DNA of 36,385 bases from Bacteroidales bacterium (lineage in GTDB: Bacteria > Bacteroidota > Bacteroidia > Bacteroidales > JAFGUD01), in contig JAFGUD010000281.1 of NCBI GenBank assembly GCA_016938685.1, positions 1 to 36,385 on the forward strand, in the 5' to 3' direction. Made by a program: the position numbers and the translations under genes. Shown here in pieces: positions 8,585-17,229 of the stretch. Position 1 is the first letter of the stretch. Each line of letters begins with the position of its first letter. The notes under the pieces were generated by a model. It searched no databases, was not told the DNA's origin, and worked only from the letters and a program-made list of their open reading frames with translations.

Positions 8585-9202
8585 ATGTTTGAACTTTTTT
8601 TGGAGAAACTTAGGATAGGGTTAGAAAAACCATTACCAGGATTTAAAGCACATAAATCAATGATTCCTGACAATAGAGAATATAAATTGACAGATGAAAA
8701 TTATACAAAAAGCGCTGTTAATATTATACTGTATCCCAATAATGGATTAGAAAATTTTATTCTTACCAAAAGAAGCTCTAAAATGTCGCATCATTCCGGT
8801 CAAATTTCTCTTCCGGGTGGCAAAAAAGATGCTGTTGATAAAGATTTATGGGAAACGGCTAAAAGAGAAACTTTAGAAGAAACAAATATTGTAATCAAAG
8901 ACGAAAATTACTTGGGAAAGTTGAGTCCGTTGTTAATACCTGTTTCAAAGTTTAATGTACAACCATTTATTTCGGTTATTGACAAAAAGCCTGACACTCC
9001 AGCACGGACAAATGAGGTCGAAAAGTTTTTTTTCGTCAATATTTCTGACTTTTTTTCAGTTGATAATTTTTCAAAAAAAACGTTCTTTTTTAATGGAAAA
9101 TCTTTTATTACACCTTGTTATAAACTTGAAGGCGAAATAGTATGGGGAGCAACGGCAATGATATTGGCTGAATTTAGTCAAATAATTTTAGAATTTGCAT
9201 AA
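8585..9202 (+). CDS. CoA-type Nudix hydrolase
   Basis: A 205-residue Nudix pyrophosphohydrolase. Residues 60-80 (LTKRSSKMSHHSGQISLPGG) match the extra motif of CoA pyrophosphatases (UPF0035: LLTxRS...H.GQ...PGGK). The Nudix box itself follows as GGKKDAVDKD, then TAKRETLEET (91-100). The catalytic REtxEE core is intact, while the canonical final Gly is Asn101. Family members cleave CoA to 3',5'-ADP and phosphopantetheine. It starts after a terminator and ends 31 bp before the large signalling phosphatase, with which it may share a transcript. A role in thiamine metabolism is not supported by the motif. Confidence 0.85.
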   Translation: MFELFLEKLRIGLEKPLPGFKAHKSMIPDNREYKLTDENYTKSAVNIILYPNNGLENFILTKRSSKMSHHSGQISLPGGKKDAVDKDLWETAKRETLEETNIVIKDENYLGKLSPLLIPVSKFNVQPFISVIDKKPDTPARTNEVEKFFFVNISDFFSVDNFSKKTFFFNGKSFITPCYKLEGEIVWGATAMILAEFSQIILEFA

Positions 9203-9233
9203 TTTTTGTAGTTGTTAATGGTCGTTTAACCGC

Positions 9234-12200
9234 ATGAGAAAAATAAAAAAAATAGCATACATTTTTTTGTTGTTTATTGCATCTTCAATAACTGTTTTTT
9301 CACAACAAAAAGAATTCAACTTTGAAATTGTTGATAGCTTATTGCAAAATAGCTCAGACAATTCAGTGTTGCCAATTCTCGACGAATTTCTTCAATTTGC
9401 CCAAAAAACTAACGACACAGTAGCGCTTATCAAAATTTATGATTCCTATGCTAGATTTTTTGAAAAAGATACTACTAATGACAATGAAAAGAAGTTTTTA
9501 CTTCAAAAAATTGTTTACCTGAAAAAAATTAGTCATTATCACGAAGATGATACCTCTTTCCTTTATGAGTTATACAAAACCTACAATAGACTTGCTTTAT
9601 TTTATGAAAGTGAAAAGGAAGTTTATACCGCAATTGATATTTATTATAGAATGCTTTTCATTTCACAGGATTTAAGTGATTTAAAATTAGAAGCTAATAC
9701 TAATAGATTGATTGGTAGTGCTTATCATTATCTAGCTAGTTACAATAAAGCTATCTCGTATTACGAAAAAAGCTTAAGTCTAGCTCGAAAAACCGGCGAT
9801 TCTTCAATTGTTTTCGAAAATTTATTTCTAATTGGAGTTGTTTATTATTCTTCTGGAAATTACTCAGAAGCTATTACATCTTTATATAGCGCATTGTATG
9901 TTGCGGAATATCTTAATAATAGTAGTTATAAAACACTTTCATATACTGAAATTGCTAAAATCTTCTTCGATCTGGGCTTTTATGAAAAAGCGTCAGAATT
10001 TACCAATAAATCATTAGAATTAATTTCAATTAATGATGTAAATAATGATATTGCCGGAAATGGTATAACATATCTTTTTTGTGGTCGAAATTATTTTGAA
10101 ATGAAAGATTATGAAAAAGCAATTGAGTGTTATGAAAAGGCTTTGCAAATTTTCAATTATCTAGGAAATAAAAATTTTCTGGCTGATGTTTTTTCCGGAT
10201 TAGGACAATTATATACAGAGACAGGCGAATATGATTTGGCTGATGAATATCTTACTAAATCATTGTTGGTTAGAAAGAAATTGGGCATTCAGGCCGATTT
10301 AATTGATTCTTATGTGGCTTTTGGAAAATATTTCATGAAGCTGAATGATAATACTTTAGCTAAATATTATCTGATAAACGCTTATAAATTAGCGACAACT
10401 TTAAATAATTTGAAGTTTATTAAAGAGAGTAGTGTTGCTTTGTACGAAATAAATAAAATTGATGGTAACTATCAAGAAGCGTTACTTTATTTAGAGGCTT
10501 TTAAAAATAGCTCGGATTCTATTATAAAACAGAACAGTTTTATATATGTTGAAAAAATAGAAATTGAACAACAATACAAAAGATACAACGATGAAATGGT
10601 TCAAAAATTAGAATATTTGAATTCCTCTAAAACAAGGTTGATTTTGTTTATTGCTTTTTTGAGTGTAGCGTTGGTTCTAATTGTTATTTTATCGATTTTT
10701 TTTATCAGAAAATCTAAAATTGCATCGCATCAAAAAAACCTGATTGAAAAACAAAAGCAAATTATTTTAAAACAATATGAAAGATATAAAATGCTTGCTT
10801 TGGTTGCCAGTCATACCAACAATAGCATTTTTATTATGGATGTTGATGGCAAGGTTGTTTGGGTTAATGATGCTCTTTTAAATATTTACCAAACCTCTTA
10901 TTACGAAATTTTTGAAATAAATAAAGCTGATTTTAAGAAACTTACAAGTTTTGAAAACTTTGACGAAATATTTAATGTTTGTGTCGAAAATTTAAAGCCT
11001 TATCAATATGTAATCGAAACTTTTATTAACGGGAAAAAATTATGGATACAGACTGAAATTTCGCCAATTATTGAAGGTGGAGTTGTTACAAATTTAATTG
11101 GAATTGAGACTGAAATTACTAAAATTAAAAAGGCTGAACACGAAATTGAAAAACAGAAAAAAGATATTGAGTACAAAAATAAACTGATGGAAATTTACAA
11201 TCAGGAATTAAAACAACAAAAAGAAGCGATTGTAACTCAAAATGAAGAACTAAGACAACAACAAGAAGAACTTCAGGCGCATACAGATCTGTTAAAAGCC
11301 TATAATATTGAATTACAGCGGCTTTCTGTTGCCGCCAGCGAAACCGATAATGTAATTTATATTTTTGATTTATCTGGAAAACTTCTGTGGATTAATAATG
11401 CATTTACAAAACACACAGGATATACATTCGAAGATTTTATTGAAGCAAATGGCGATAATATTCTACGTGCATCTACCTTTCCTGATATAGCATATTATTT
11501 CTTTGTTTGTGTAGAACAGAAAAAATCAGTTAGATATATTTCTGAATTTACAACCAGATTTGGTAAACAAATTTGGGTGCAAACTACTCTTACTCCAATT
11601 CTTGAAAAAGATGGACAAGTTAAAGAAATAGTTGCTGTTGATTCAGATATTACTGATGTCAAAGAAGCCGAGCGCAAAATTTCATCTCAAAATCAGGAAA
11701 TCAAAAGCTCTGTGGAATATGCCGGAAGAATACAAAAATCAGTTTTGCCTTTGCCGGTTTTTGTAGAAGCTATTTTTGAAAAATATTTTATTTTCAACAA
11801 ACCGCGCGACATAGTAAGCGGCGATTTTTACTTTGTCCATTATTTCAACGAAAAAGCTGTTCTTGCTCTTGCAGATAGCACAGGCCATGGTATTCCCGGA
11901 GCTTTTATGAGTCTTTTAGGTACTATGGCTTTCAAAATTGTAATGTCAAAAGTTCAACTTTTAGACCCGAACATTATACTGAAAATGCTTAATAATGAAA
12001 TGATAAAACTTCTTCATCAACGCGGGGGAAAAGACGAAGCTTCTGATAGTATTGACGTTGCTTTATGTGTGTTTGATTTTGACAAAAAACTTGTAGAATA
12101 TGCCGGAGCAAATATTCCATTGTATATTGTTAGACCTAATGAAGCGGAAGATATTGTTGTTCAAAGAATTAAACCTTCAAAAGTTACCATCGGCTACGAT

Positions 12201-12461
12201 AAACTTTCGGAACCTTTTACTGTTCATTCTTTCCATTTGAATAAAGGCGACAGGATTTATATGTCATCAGACGGATTTTCAGATCAGTTTGGTGGTCAGG
12301 AAAATAAAAAATTAAAACGCCGAAGTTTTATGGATCTTCTTAGAACATTGTACCCAACTCCTTATTATCAGCAAGATGAAGCTTTTGAAATGTATCTTAA
12401 AGAGTGGATGGGACCAAACGAACAAGTTGACGATATTCTTGTTATTGGTATAGAAGCTTAA
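9234..12461 (+). CDS. TPR-PAS-PAS-SpoIIE sensor phosphatase
   Basis: A 1075-residue membrane signalling protein. Order of parts: signal peptide (1-23); tetratricopeptide repeats (about 110-425, recurrent DYEKAIECYEKALQI-type helices), expected in the periplasm; a transmembrane helix (about 469-491); a short coiled coil; PAS1 (about 521-635); a Gln/Glu-rich coiled coil (about 636-696); PAS2 (about 697-812); and a PP2C-like SpoIIE/RsbU phosphatase (about 829-1075). Metal-ligand motifs of the last domain are visible as SGDFYF (near 862), ADSTGHGIPGAFM (near 880), SSDGFSDQFGG and the terminal DDILVIGIE. It probably dephosphorylates a Ser/Thr-phosphorylated STAS-type or other regulator in response to a periplasmic or PAS-sensed cue. 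No kinase or antagonist gene is adjacent. Confidence 0.9.
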   Translation: MRKIKKIAYIFLLFIASSITVFSQQKEFNFEIVDSLLQNSSDNSVLPILDEFLQFAQKTNDTVALIKIYDSYARFFEKDTTNDNEKKFLLQKIVYLKKISHYHEDDTSFLYELYKTYNRLALFYESEKEVYTAIDIYYRMLFISQDLSDLKLEANTNRLIGSAYHYLASYNKAISYYEKSLSLARKTGDSSIVFENLFLIGVVYYSSGNYSEAITSLYSALYVAEYLNNSSYKTLSYTEIAKIFFDLGFYEKASEFTNKSLELISINDVNNDIAGNGITYLFCGRNYFEMKDYEKAIECYEKALQIFNYLGNKNFLADVFSGLGQLYTETGEYDLADEYLTKSLLVRKKLGIQADLIDSYVAFGKYFMKLNDNTLAKYYLINAYKLATTLNNLKFIKESSVALYEINKIDGNYQEALLYLEAFKNSSDSIIKQNSFIYVEKIEIEQQYKRYNDEMVQKLEYLNSSKTRLILFIAFLSVALVLIVILSIFFIRKSKIASHQKNLIEKQKQIILKQYERYKMLALVASHTNNSIFIMDVDGKVVWVNDALLNIYQTSYYEIFEINKADFKKLTSFENFDEIFNVCVENLKPYQYVIETFINGKKLWIQTEISPIIEGGVVTNLIGIETEITKIKKAEHEIEKQKKDIEYKNKLMEIYNQELKQQKEAIVTQNEELRQQQEELQAHTDLLKAYNIELQRLSVAASETDNVIYIFDLSGKLLWINNAFTKHTGYTFEDFIEANGDNILRASTFPDIAYYFFVCVEQKKSVRYISEFTTRFGKQIWVQTTLTPILEKDGQVKEIVAVDSDITDVKEAERKISSQNQEIKSSVEYAGRIQKSVLPLPVFVEAIFEKYFIFNKPRDIVSGDFYFVHYFNEKAVLALADSTGHGIPGAFMSLLGTMAFKIVMSKVQLLDPNIILKMLNNEMIKLLHQRGGKDEASDSIDVALCVFDFDKKLVEYAGANIPLYIVRPNEAEDIVVQRIKPSKVTIGYDKLSEPFTVHSFHLNKGDRIYMSSDGFSDQFGGQENKKLKRRSFMDLLRTLYPTPYYQQDEAFEMYLKEWMGPNEQVDDILVIGIEA

Positions 12462-12545
12462 TTTTTCTTTGCTTTTTTTATCAAAAAATCTACAAAGGAT
12501 TTATATTTCTTCAATTTTGAGAAATTGAATATGAATAATAACAAA

Positions 12546-12576
12546 AAACCGACAATTTCTGTCGGTTTCTTTTTTT
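12546..12576. terminator. bidirectional terminator between the SpoIIE protein and fbp
   Basis: AAACCGACA (12546-12554) pairs with TGTCGGTTT (12560-12568) over a 5-nt loop. Ts follow on the plus strand (CTTTTTTT) and a T run follows on the minus strand, so it can serve both convergent genes. The minus-strand stop of fbp lies at its edge. Confidence 0.8.
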
Positions 12577-13597
12577 ATTTTTGTTCTTCTTCTTCTTCAA
12601 TAAAATCATTTAATTTTTCAACCATGTTTCGGGAGCCGATATAAAGCGGCACGCGTTGGTGTAAGTCATTTGGAACTAAATCCATTATTCTGCCTCCATC
12701 ATGGTCAACTGCCATTCCGCCGGCTTGTTCTACTAACATTGCCATAGGATTTGCCTCGTAAATAAGTCTTAATTTCCCTGTTTTGAATTTTTCGGTTGGT
12801 GGATACATGTATATTCCGCCTTTCAGAAGATTTCTATGAAAATCGGCAACTAACGAACCAATGTATCGCGAACTGTATGGGCGATTTGTTTCTTCGTCTA
12901 TATCTTTGCAGTAATCTAAATATCTTCTAACTCCCGCACTAAATTGTTTGTAATAACCTTCGTTTGCTGATATTATTGAGCCATTAAGTGGAATTTGAAT
13001 GTCGCGATGCGAAAGACAAAATTCTCCGATTGAAGGAGCAAGTGTAAATCCGTTTACTCCTCTTCCTGTTGTGTAAACAAGCATTGTTGAAGAACCGTAA
13101 ATAATGTATCCGGCAGCAACTTGCTTTGTTCCTTCTTGTAAAAAATCCTGAAGCTGAGCTACATGACCTCTTGGAGAAATTCTTCGGTAAATTGAAAAAA
13201 TAGTTCCGATTGAAACATTAACGTCAATGTTAGAAGAGCCGTCAAGCGGGTCTATACAAATAATGTATTTCCCATCTTTTGCCATGTCGGTATCAAATTT
13301 AATAATATCCTGACTTTCTTCGGTGGCAATCCCGCAACACTCTGAACTTCCTTTTAGAGCGATTGCAAATTTTGTATTAGCAAAATCGTCAAGCTTTTGA
13401 ACAGTTTCGCCTTGTACGTTTATATCTCCGGTTGTCCCTAAAATATCTACCAATCCGGCTTGATTTACTTCTCTGTTTACTACTTTTGCAGCTAATGCAA
13501 TGTGAGTTAAAAGTCTTGATAATTCTCCTTTTGCATAAGGAAAATCAGCTTGTCGCTCAATAATGAACTCATTTAAGGTGTCAACAGTATTGTACAT
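12575..13597 (-). CDS. fbp: class I fructose-1,6-bisphosphatase
   Basis: Hydrolyses fructose 1,6-bisphosphate to fructose 6-phosphate in gluconeogenesis. The 340-residue length is normal. The class I signature [13 protein letters not shown] lies at 115-127 and the upstream metal-binding acidic ATEESQD at 91-97. Later motifs include [55 protein letters not shown] and [15 protein letters not shown], all typical of the family. The C-terminus is acidic (EEEEEQK). It is transcribed alone, convergent with the SpoIIE gene and divergent from lysC. Confidence 0.97.
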   Translation of the reverse strand: MYNTVDTLNEFIIERQADFPYAKGELSRLLTHIALAAKVVNREVNQAGLVDILGTTGDINVQGETVQKLDDFANTKFAIALKGSSECCGIATEESQDIIKFDTDMAKDGKYIICIDPLDGSSNIDVNVSIGTIFSIYRRISPRGHVAQLQDFLQEGTKQVAAGYIIYGSSTMLVYTTGRGVNGFTLAPSIGEFCLSHRDIQIPLNGSIISANEGYYKQFSAGVRRYLDYCKDIDEETNRPYSSRYIGSLVADFHRNLLKGGIYMYPPTEKFKTGKLRLIYEANPMAMLVEQAGGMAVDHDGGRIMDLVPNDLHQRVPLYIGSRNMVEKLNDFIEEEEEQK

Positions 13598-13619
13598 AAC
13601 TTTGGGTTGTAAATTTTCT

Positions 13620-13627
13620 CAAAATTA
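13620..13627 (-). promoter_or_regulatory. candidate -7 promoter element of fbp
   Basis: On the minus strand TAATTTTG matches TAnnTTTG exactly, 22 nt upstream of the fbp ATG, implying a very short leader. No -33 TTG is evident in the poly-T/poly-A stretch further upstream. Confidence 0.4.
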
Positions 13628-13708
13628 CCTTTTTTTGAAAAAAAATAAAAAAAACATTTGATTTAGTTTTCTTTTGTAACTTAATTCTAATTCTTAAAAT
13701 ATTGATAA

Positions 13709-14962
13709 ATGCAAGTTTATAAGTTTGGAGGTGCTTCTGTGAAATCGGCAGATGCTGTTCGTAATGCGTTGAATATTATTAGTTTATGTGACGATAACTT
13801 AGTGCTTATTGTTTCTGCAATGGGAAAAACTACTAATGCTTTGGAGGAATTATTGGGAAAATATTATAGCGGAAAAGAGTTTAAAAATGCGTTTAAAACT
13901 GTTTTTGAATATCATTTTGAAATCATAAATTTACTTTTTGACCCAAAAAGTTCTGTTTTTGAGACAGTAAATTTGATTTTTAACAAATTAAAAGAAAAAT
14001 TAGAAAGCCCGGTTTCTGAGAATTATGACAAAGAATATGATGAAATAGTTTCGGTGGGCGAAATTCTTTCTACAACAATTGTTAGTTATTATTTGAATGA
14101 AAATAATATTACAAATAAGTTGCTGGATGCCAGGGAAATAGTTGAAACCGACAGTAATTTCAGAGCTGCGAAAGTTGATTTTGAAAAAACTGCAATTAAT
14201 CTAAAAACTACAGTAAATTTTAACGAATATAAAGTTTATATTATTCAGGGTTTTATAGCTTCCGATGAAAATAATTCACCAACTACTTTGGGGCGTGAAG
14301 GTTCGGATTATACAGCTGCAATTGTTGCTAATATATTGTCAGCAAGCGAATTAACTTTATGGAAAGATGTTGACGGAATTTATAATGCCGACCCAAAACT
14401 AATTGACAATGTTATAAAACTCAACGAAATTTCTTTTCGCGAAGCCACCGAATTAGCTTATTTCGGCGCAAAAGTTATTCATTCAAAAACAGCTAAACCA
14501 TTGATGAATAAAGGCATAAAACTAACAGTAAGATCATTTTTAAATTATGATTCAGCCGGAACAACAGTTGGCGATTTTGAGGCTAAAATTTCTCCGCTTG
14601 TACCTATTTTTATTTTTAAAAACAATCAGGTTTTGTTAACTATCAGCGCCAAAGAATTTGAATTTATTGACGAAAGGATTTTTGAACGAATTTTTTCTAT
14701 TTTGAACAAATTTAAAATTAAAATAAACCTTATGCAAAACTCAGCATTAAATCTTTCAATTTGTTTTGATTATAATCCAAATGACTTTAACAAATTCCTA
14801 AGTGCAGTGGGAGAGGAATTTAACTATAAATACAACCAAGATTTAACACTAATCACAATTCGACATTATACCGAAGAAACAATTCAGAAATTAACCAAGG
14901 GAAAACAAATTAAACTTGAACAAAAAAGTCGAATTAATGCTTTTTATTTGGTTGAAAACTGA
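13709..14962 (+). CDS. lysC: aspartate kinase, monofunctional
   Basis: ATP:L-aspartate 4-phosphotransferase, the first committed step to Lys, Thr, Met and diaminopimelate. The 417-residue protein begins with the kinase motif KFGGASVKSADAVRNA (5-20) and carries the aspartate/ATP motifs TTLGREGSDYTAAIVA and LWKDVDGIYNADPKL, followed by FREATELAYFGAKVIHSKTA. Two C-terminal ACT-like regulatory segments (about 305-400, starting LLTISAKEFEF) indicate possible feedback control by an amino-acid end product. No homoserine dehydrogenase domain is fused. It stands alone, divergent from fbp with 111 bp between starts. Confidence 0.93.
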   Translation: MQVYKFGGASVKSADAVRNALNIISLCDDNLVLIVSAMGKTTNALEELLGKYYSGKEFKNAFKTVFEYHFEIINLLFDPKSSVFETVNLIFNKLKEKLESPVSENYDKEYDEIVSVGEILSTTIVSYYLNENNITNKLLDAREIVETDSNFRAAKVDFEKTAINLKTTVNFNEYKVYIIQGFIASDENNSPTTLGREGSDYTAAIVANILSASELTLWKDVDGIYNADPKLIDNVIKLNEISFREATELAYFGAKVIHSKTAKPLMNKGIKLTVRSFLNYDSAGTTVGDFEAKISPLVPIFIFKNNQVLLTISAKEFEFIDERIFERIFSILNKFKIKINLMQNSALNLSICFDYNPNDFNKFLSAVGEEFNYKYNQDLTLITIRHYTEETIQKLTKGKQIKLEQKSRINAFYLVEN

Positions 14963-15000
14963 TTTAACTAATTTTAATTCAAAAAAATAAGTTTTATATT

Positions 15001-15008
15001 TATATTTG
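15001..15008 (+). promoter_or_regulatory. candidate -7 promoter element of lepB
   Basis: TATATTTG is an exact TAnnTTTG match, 55 nt before the lepB start, in the 100-bp gap after lysC. The -33 TTG is not clear. Confidence 0.4.
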
Positions 15009-15062
15009 ACAATTATTAATTAAACAACGCTTTTAATATAATCTATTTATTTCCAATTAGTT

Positions 15063-16718
15063 ATGCAAAGAAACAAACAAAGTCAAGAAGAAAAAGAATT
15101 ATCAAAATTCAAAAAATTTTCAAAAAATAAATATTTAAACCTTGGAATATATTCTGTTCTTTTGTTATTATTGATTTTATGGACAAAAAATTTATGGTTG
15201 ATTCTTATTTTCGGAATTATTTTCGATTATTTTATAACTAAAAAAGTAAATTGGACTTTCTGGAAAAAACGTGATGCTCCGAAAACTAAAACGGTTGAAT
15301 GGATTGATGCAATTGTCTTTGCAGGTATTGCAGCCTTATTAATCAGAACCTTACTAATAGAAGCTTATACTATTCCTACTTCGTCGATGGAAAAAACTTT
15401 GCGTGTAGGTGATTACCTTTTTGTAAGCAAATATCATTACGGACCACGTATGCCAATTACCCCAATTGCTGTTCCTTTTACTCATAATACTCCTATTAAT
15501 TTCCCTCTTTTTTCAAGAATTGTAGAACTACCGTATAAACGTTTGGCAGGTATTACAGAAGTTAAAAATGATGACATTGTTGTTTTTAACTTTCCGGTTG
15601 GAGATACAGTTGTAGCGAATTATACAGGACAGAGTTACTACGAATTATGCCGGCAATTTGGTCGAAAAGCAGTTGTTAATGACGAAACTGTTAATCCTTA
15701 TACAGGAATACTAGAAAAAGGATTTTTTGGTAAAATACTAATAAGACCAATTGATAAAAAAGATAATTACGTCAAAAGATGCGTTGCAATTGGTGGAGAT
15801 GTACTTGAAGTAGTTGACGGATTGGTTCTAATAAATGGACAGCCACAAGAACATTTTATTGATATGCAGTATAAATATGCGATTGTTACAGATGGTTCTC
15901 TTTTTAATCCTCGTGTTTATGAGAATTTAGATATTTCTAAAGAAGACCAAAATGGTTCACATTCTTTTGATCCTAACTTGTTGGTTTATATGCCGGAACT
16001 AGCTAATTATGATTTGTCAAATTTGTTGATTTTACCATTAACTCAAAATGGTTACGAACAAATGAAAGCAATGCCAAATGTGCTGTACATTAAGAAATTA
16101 GTTAAAAATAAAGGATACAAAGAGCCTTATATTTTCCCACATACTCCTCTTGTTTATTCGATAAACGATACTTTGATAAATTACACAAAAACTGTTGACG
16201 ATTCTCTTTCGAATTTTTTATCTGAAAGACTAGGTCGAACATTTAACTATACTCAGGACTTTGTTAATGTTTTAATCCAAAATTCTGATGACAGTTTATT
16301 ATTGCAACATGTTATTACATATCTAACACTTTCTCAAACCGGAAGTTATCCTTGGAATGAAGATAATTTTGGACCGCTTTGGATTCCAAAAGCCGGCGAA
16401 ACCTTAGAATTAAGTTTAGATAATTTGCCTGCTTACGAACGAGCTATTGATGTTTACGAGGGAAATAACCTTGAAGTTAAAGACGGGAAAATATTTATAA
16501 ACGGAATAGAATCAACTTCTTACACTTTTAAACAAGATTATTTTTTCATGATGGGAGATAACCGTCACAATTCTGCCGATTCTCGTTTTTGGGGTTTAGT
16601 GCCTGAAAATCACATTGTTGGAACTCCAATATTTGTTTGGTTGTCGCTTGATAAGGATAAAAAGTTCCTTTCAAAAATTCGTTGGGAAAGATTTTTTATT
16701 GGAACAAGAAAATTATAG
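15063..16718 (+). CDS. lepB: signal peptidase I, long Bacteroidota form
   Basis: Inner-membrane endopeptidase that removes signal peptides from Sec-exported proteins, including the many exported products in this window. Two or three N-terminal transmembrane segments (about 25-60 and 80-95) precede the catalytic Ser108 in IPTSSMEKTLRVGDYL. The general base is Lys238 in YVKRCVAIGGDVLEV. The box-E motif MGDNRHNSADSRFWG starts near 496. About 240 residues lie between boxes D and E, making the protein 551 residues against about 320 in E. coli; such insertions are usual in Bacteroidota. A 2-bp gap separates it from the SpoIIAA-like gene. Confidence 0.95.
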   Translation: MQRNKQSQEEKELSKFKKFSKNKYLNLGIYSVLLLLLILWTKNLWLILIFGIIFDYFITKKVNWTFWKKRDAPKTKTVEWIDAIVFAGIAALLIRTLLIEAYTIPTSSMEKTLRVGDYLFVSKYHYGPRMPITPIAVPFTHNTPINFPLFSRIVELPYKRLAGITEVKNDDIVVFNFPVGDTVVANYTGQSYYELCRQFGRKAVVNDETVNPYTGILEKGFFGKILIRPIDKKDNYVKRCVAIGGDVLEVVDGLVLINGQPQEHFIDMQYKYAIVTDGSLFNPRVYENLDISKEDQNGSHSFDPNLLVYMPELANYDLSNLLILPLTQNGYEQMKAMPNVLYIKKLVKNKGYKEPYIFPHTPLVYSINDTLINYTKTVDDSLSNFLSERLGRTFNYTQDFVNVLIQNSDDSLLLQHVITYLTLSQTGSYPWNEDNFGPLWIPKAGETLELSLDNLPAYERAIDVYEGNNLEVKDGKIFINGIESTSYTFKQDYFFMMGDNRHNSADSRFWGLVPENHIVGTPIFVWLSLDKDKKFLSKIRWERFFIGTRKL

Positions 16719-16720
16719 AA

Positions 16721-17125
16721 ATGATGTTTTTAAAAAAGAAATATTTTGATTTCGAGCAAGTAGAAGATAGACTAAATATTGTTTGGAATAAAAATGCGTT
16801 GAAAATCACAGAGAAAATAATTCTTTCTGAAATTCAGAAAATATCTAAACTTGTTCTTGAATTAAAACCAAAAGTAATGTACGTTGATATTTGCAGTTTA
16901 CAAGCTATTTTGGTTGATGAAACAAAGAAATTATTTCTTGAAAAAATGATTCCTGCATATCAAAATGCTGATATAAAACTCTTGGCAGTTTGTACAGGTG
17001 AAGATTTATTTAAACAACTTTTTGTTTCTCATATTCTTGAAGAAGAAATGAAACAAGTAAATTTTCAGGCAAAATATTTTAAAACAAAAAACGAAGCCGA
17101 AGATTGGCTAATGTCTAATAAATAG
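16721..17125 (+). CDS. SpoIIAA/STAS-like small cytosolic protein
   Basis: A 134-residue soluble protein with a SpoIIAA-like fold pattern. It shows beta-alpha-beta elements, VMYVDICSLQAILVDETKKL at 52-71, then AYQNADIKLLAVCTGEDLF and a C-terminal NEAEDWLMSNK helix typical of SpoIIAA-like DUFs. I place the start at ATG 16721, just past the lepB stop, rather than at an upstream in-frame codon inside lepB. The position of the phosphorylatable Ser in true anti-sigma-factor antagonists (D-S-S/D-S-G) reads D-E-T (66-68), so classical partner switching is doubtful. It is very likely co-transcribed with lepB. Exact role unknown. Confidence 0.65.
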   Translation: MMFLKKKYFDFEQVEDRLNIVWNKNALKITEKIILSEIQKISKLVLELKPKVMYVDICSLQAILVDETKKLFLEKMIPAYQNADIKLLAVCTGEDLFKQLFVSHILEEEMKQVNFQAKYFKTKNEAEDWLMSNK

Positions 17126-17133
17126 ATGATTAT

Positions 17134-17162
17134 AAAAAGGAAGTTTCGTCTTCCTTTTTTTT
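17134..17162 (+). terminator. rho-independent terminator after the lepB unit
   Basis: AAAAAGGAAG (17134-17143) pairs with CTTCCTTTTT (17150-17159) over a TTTCGT loop and ends in a T run. It lies 9 bp beyond the SpoIIAA-like stop. Confidence 0.85.
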
Positions 17163-17207
17163 ATGTGCCTTTTATCAAATTTAATTTTTTATTAGCTTGG
17201 TTTTCTT

Positions 17208-17215
17208 TAATTTTG
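17208..17215 (+). promoter_or_regulatory. candidate -7 promoter element of the lipoprotein/ABC cluster
   Basis: TAATTTTG is an exact TAnnTTTG match, 15 nt before ATG 17230 and downstream of the preceding terminator, so a promoter is expected here. There is no clear -33 element. Confidence 0.45.
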
Positions 17216-17229
17216 AAAGAAAAATTGAT

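Noticed and set aside
8585..9202. Nudix gene as part of thiamine salvage
   Set aside because: It lies downstream of the riboswitch-controlled receptor, but a strong terminator separates them and the motif is that of CoA pyrophosphatases.
16682..16720. Upstream extension of the SpoIIAA-like gene into lepB
   Set aside because: The extra 13 codons overlap the end of lepB and add nothing family-like. ATG 16721 directly after the lepB stop is the simpler start.
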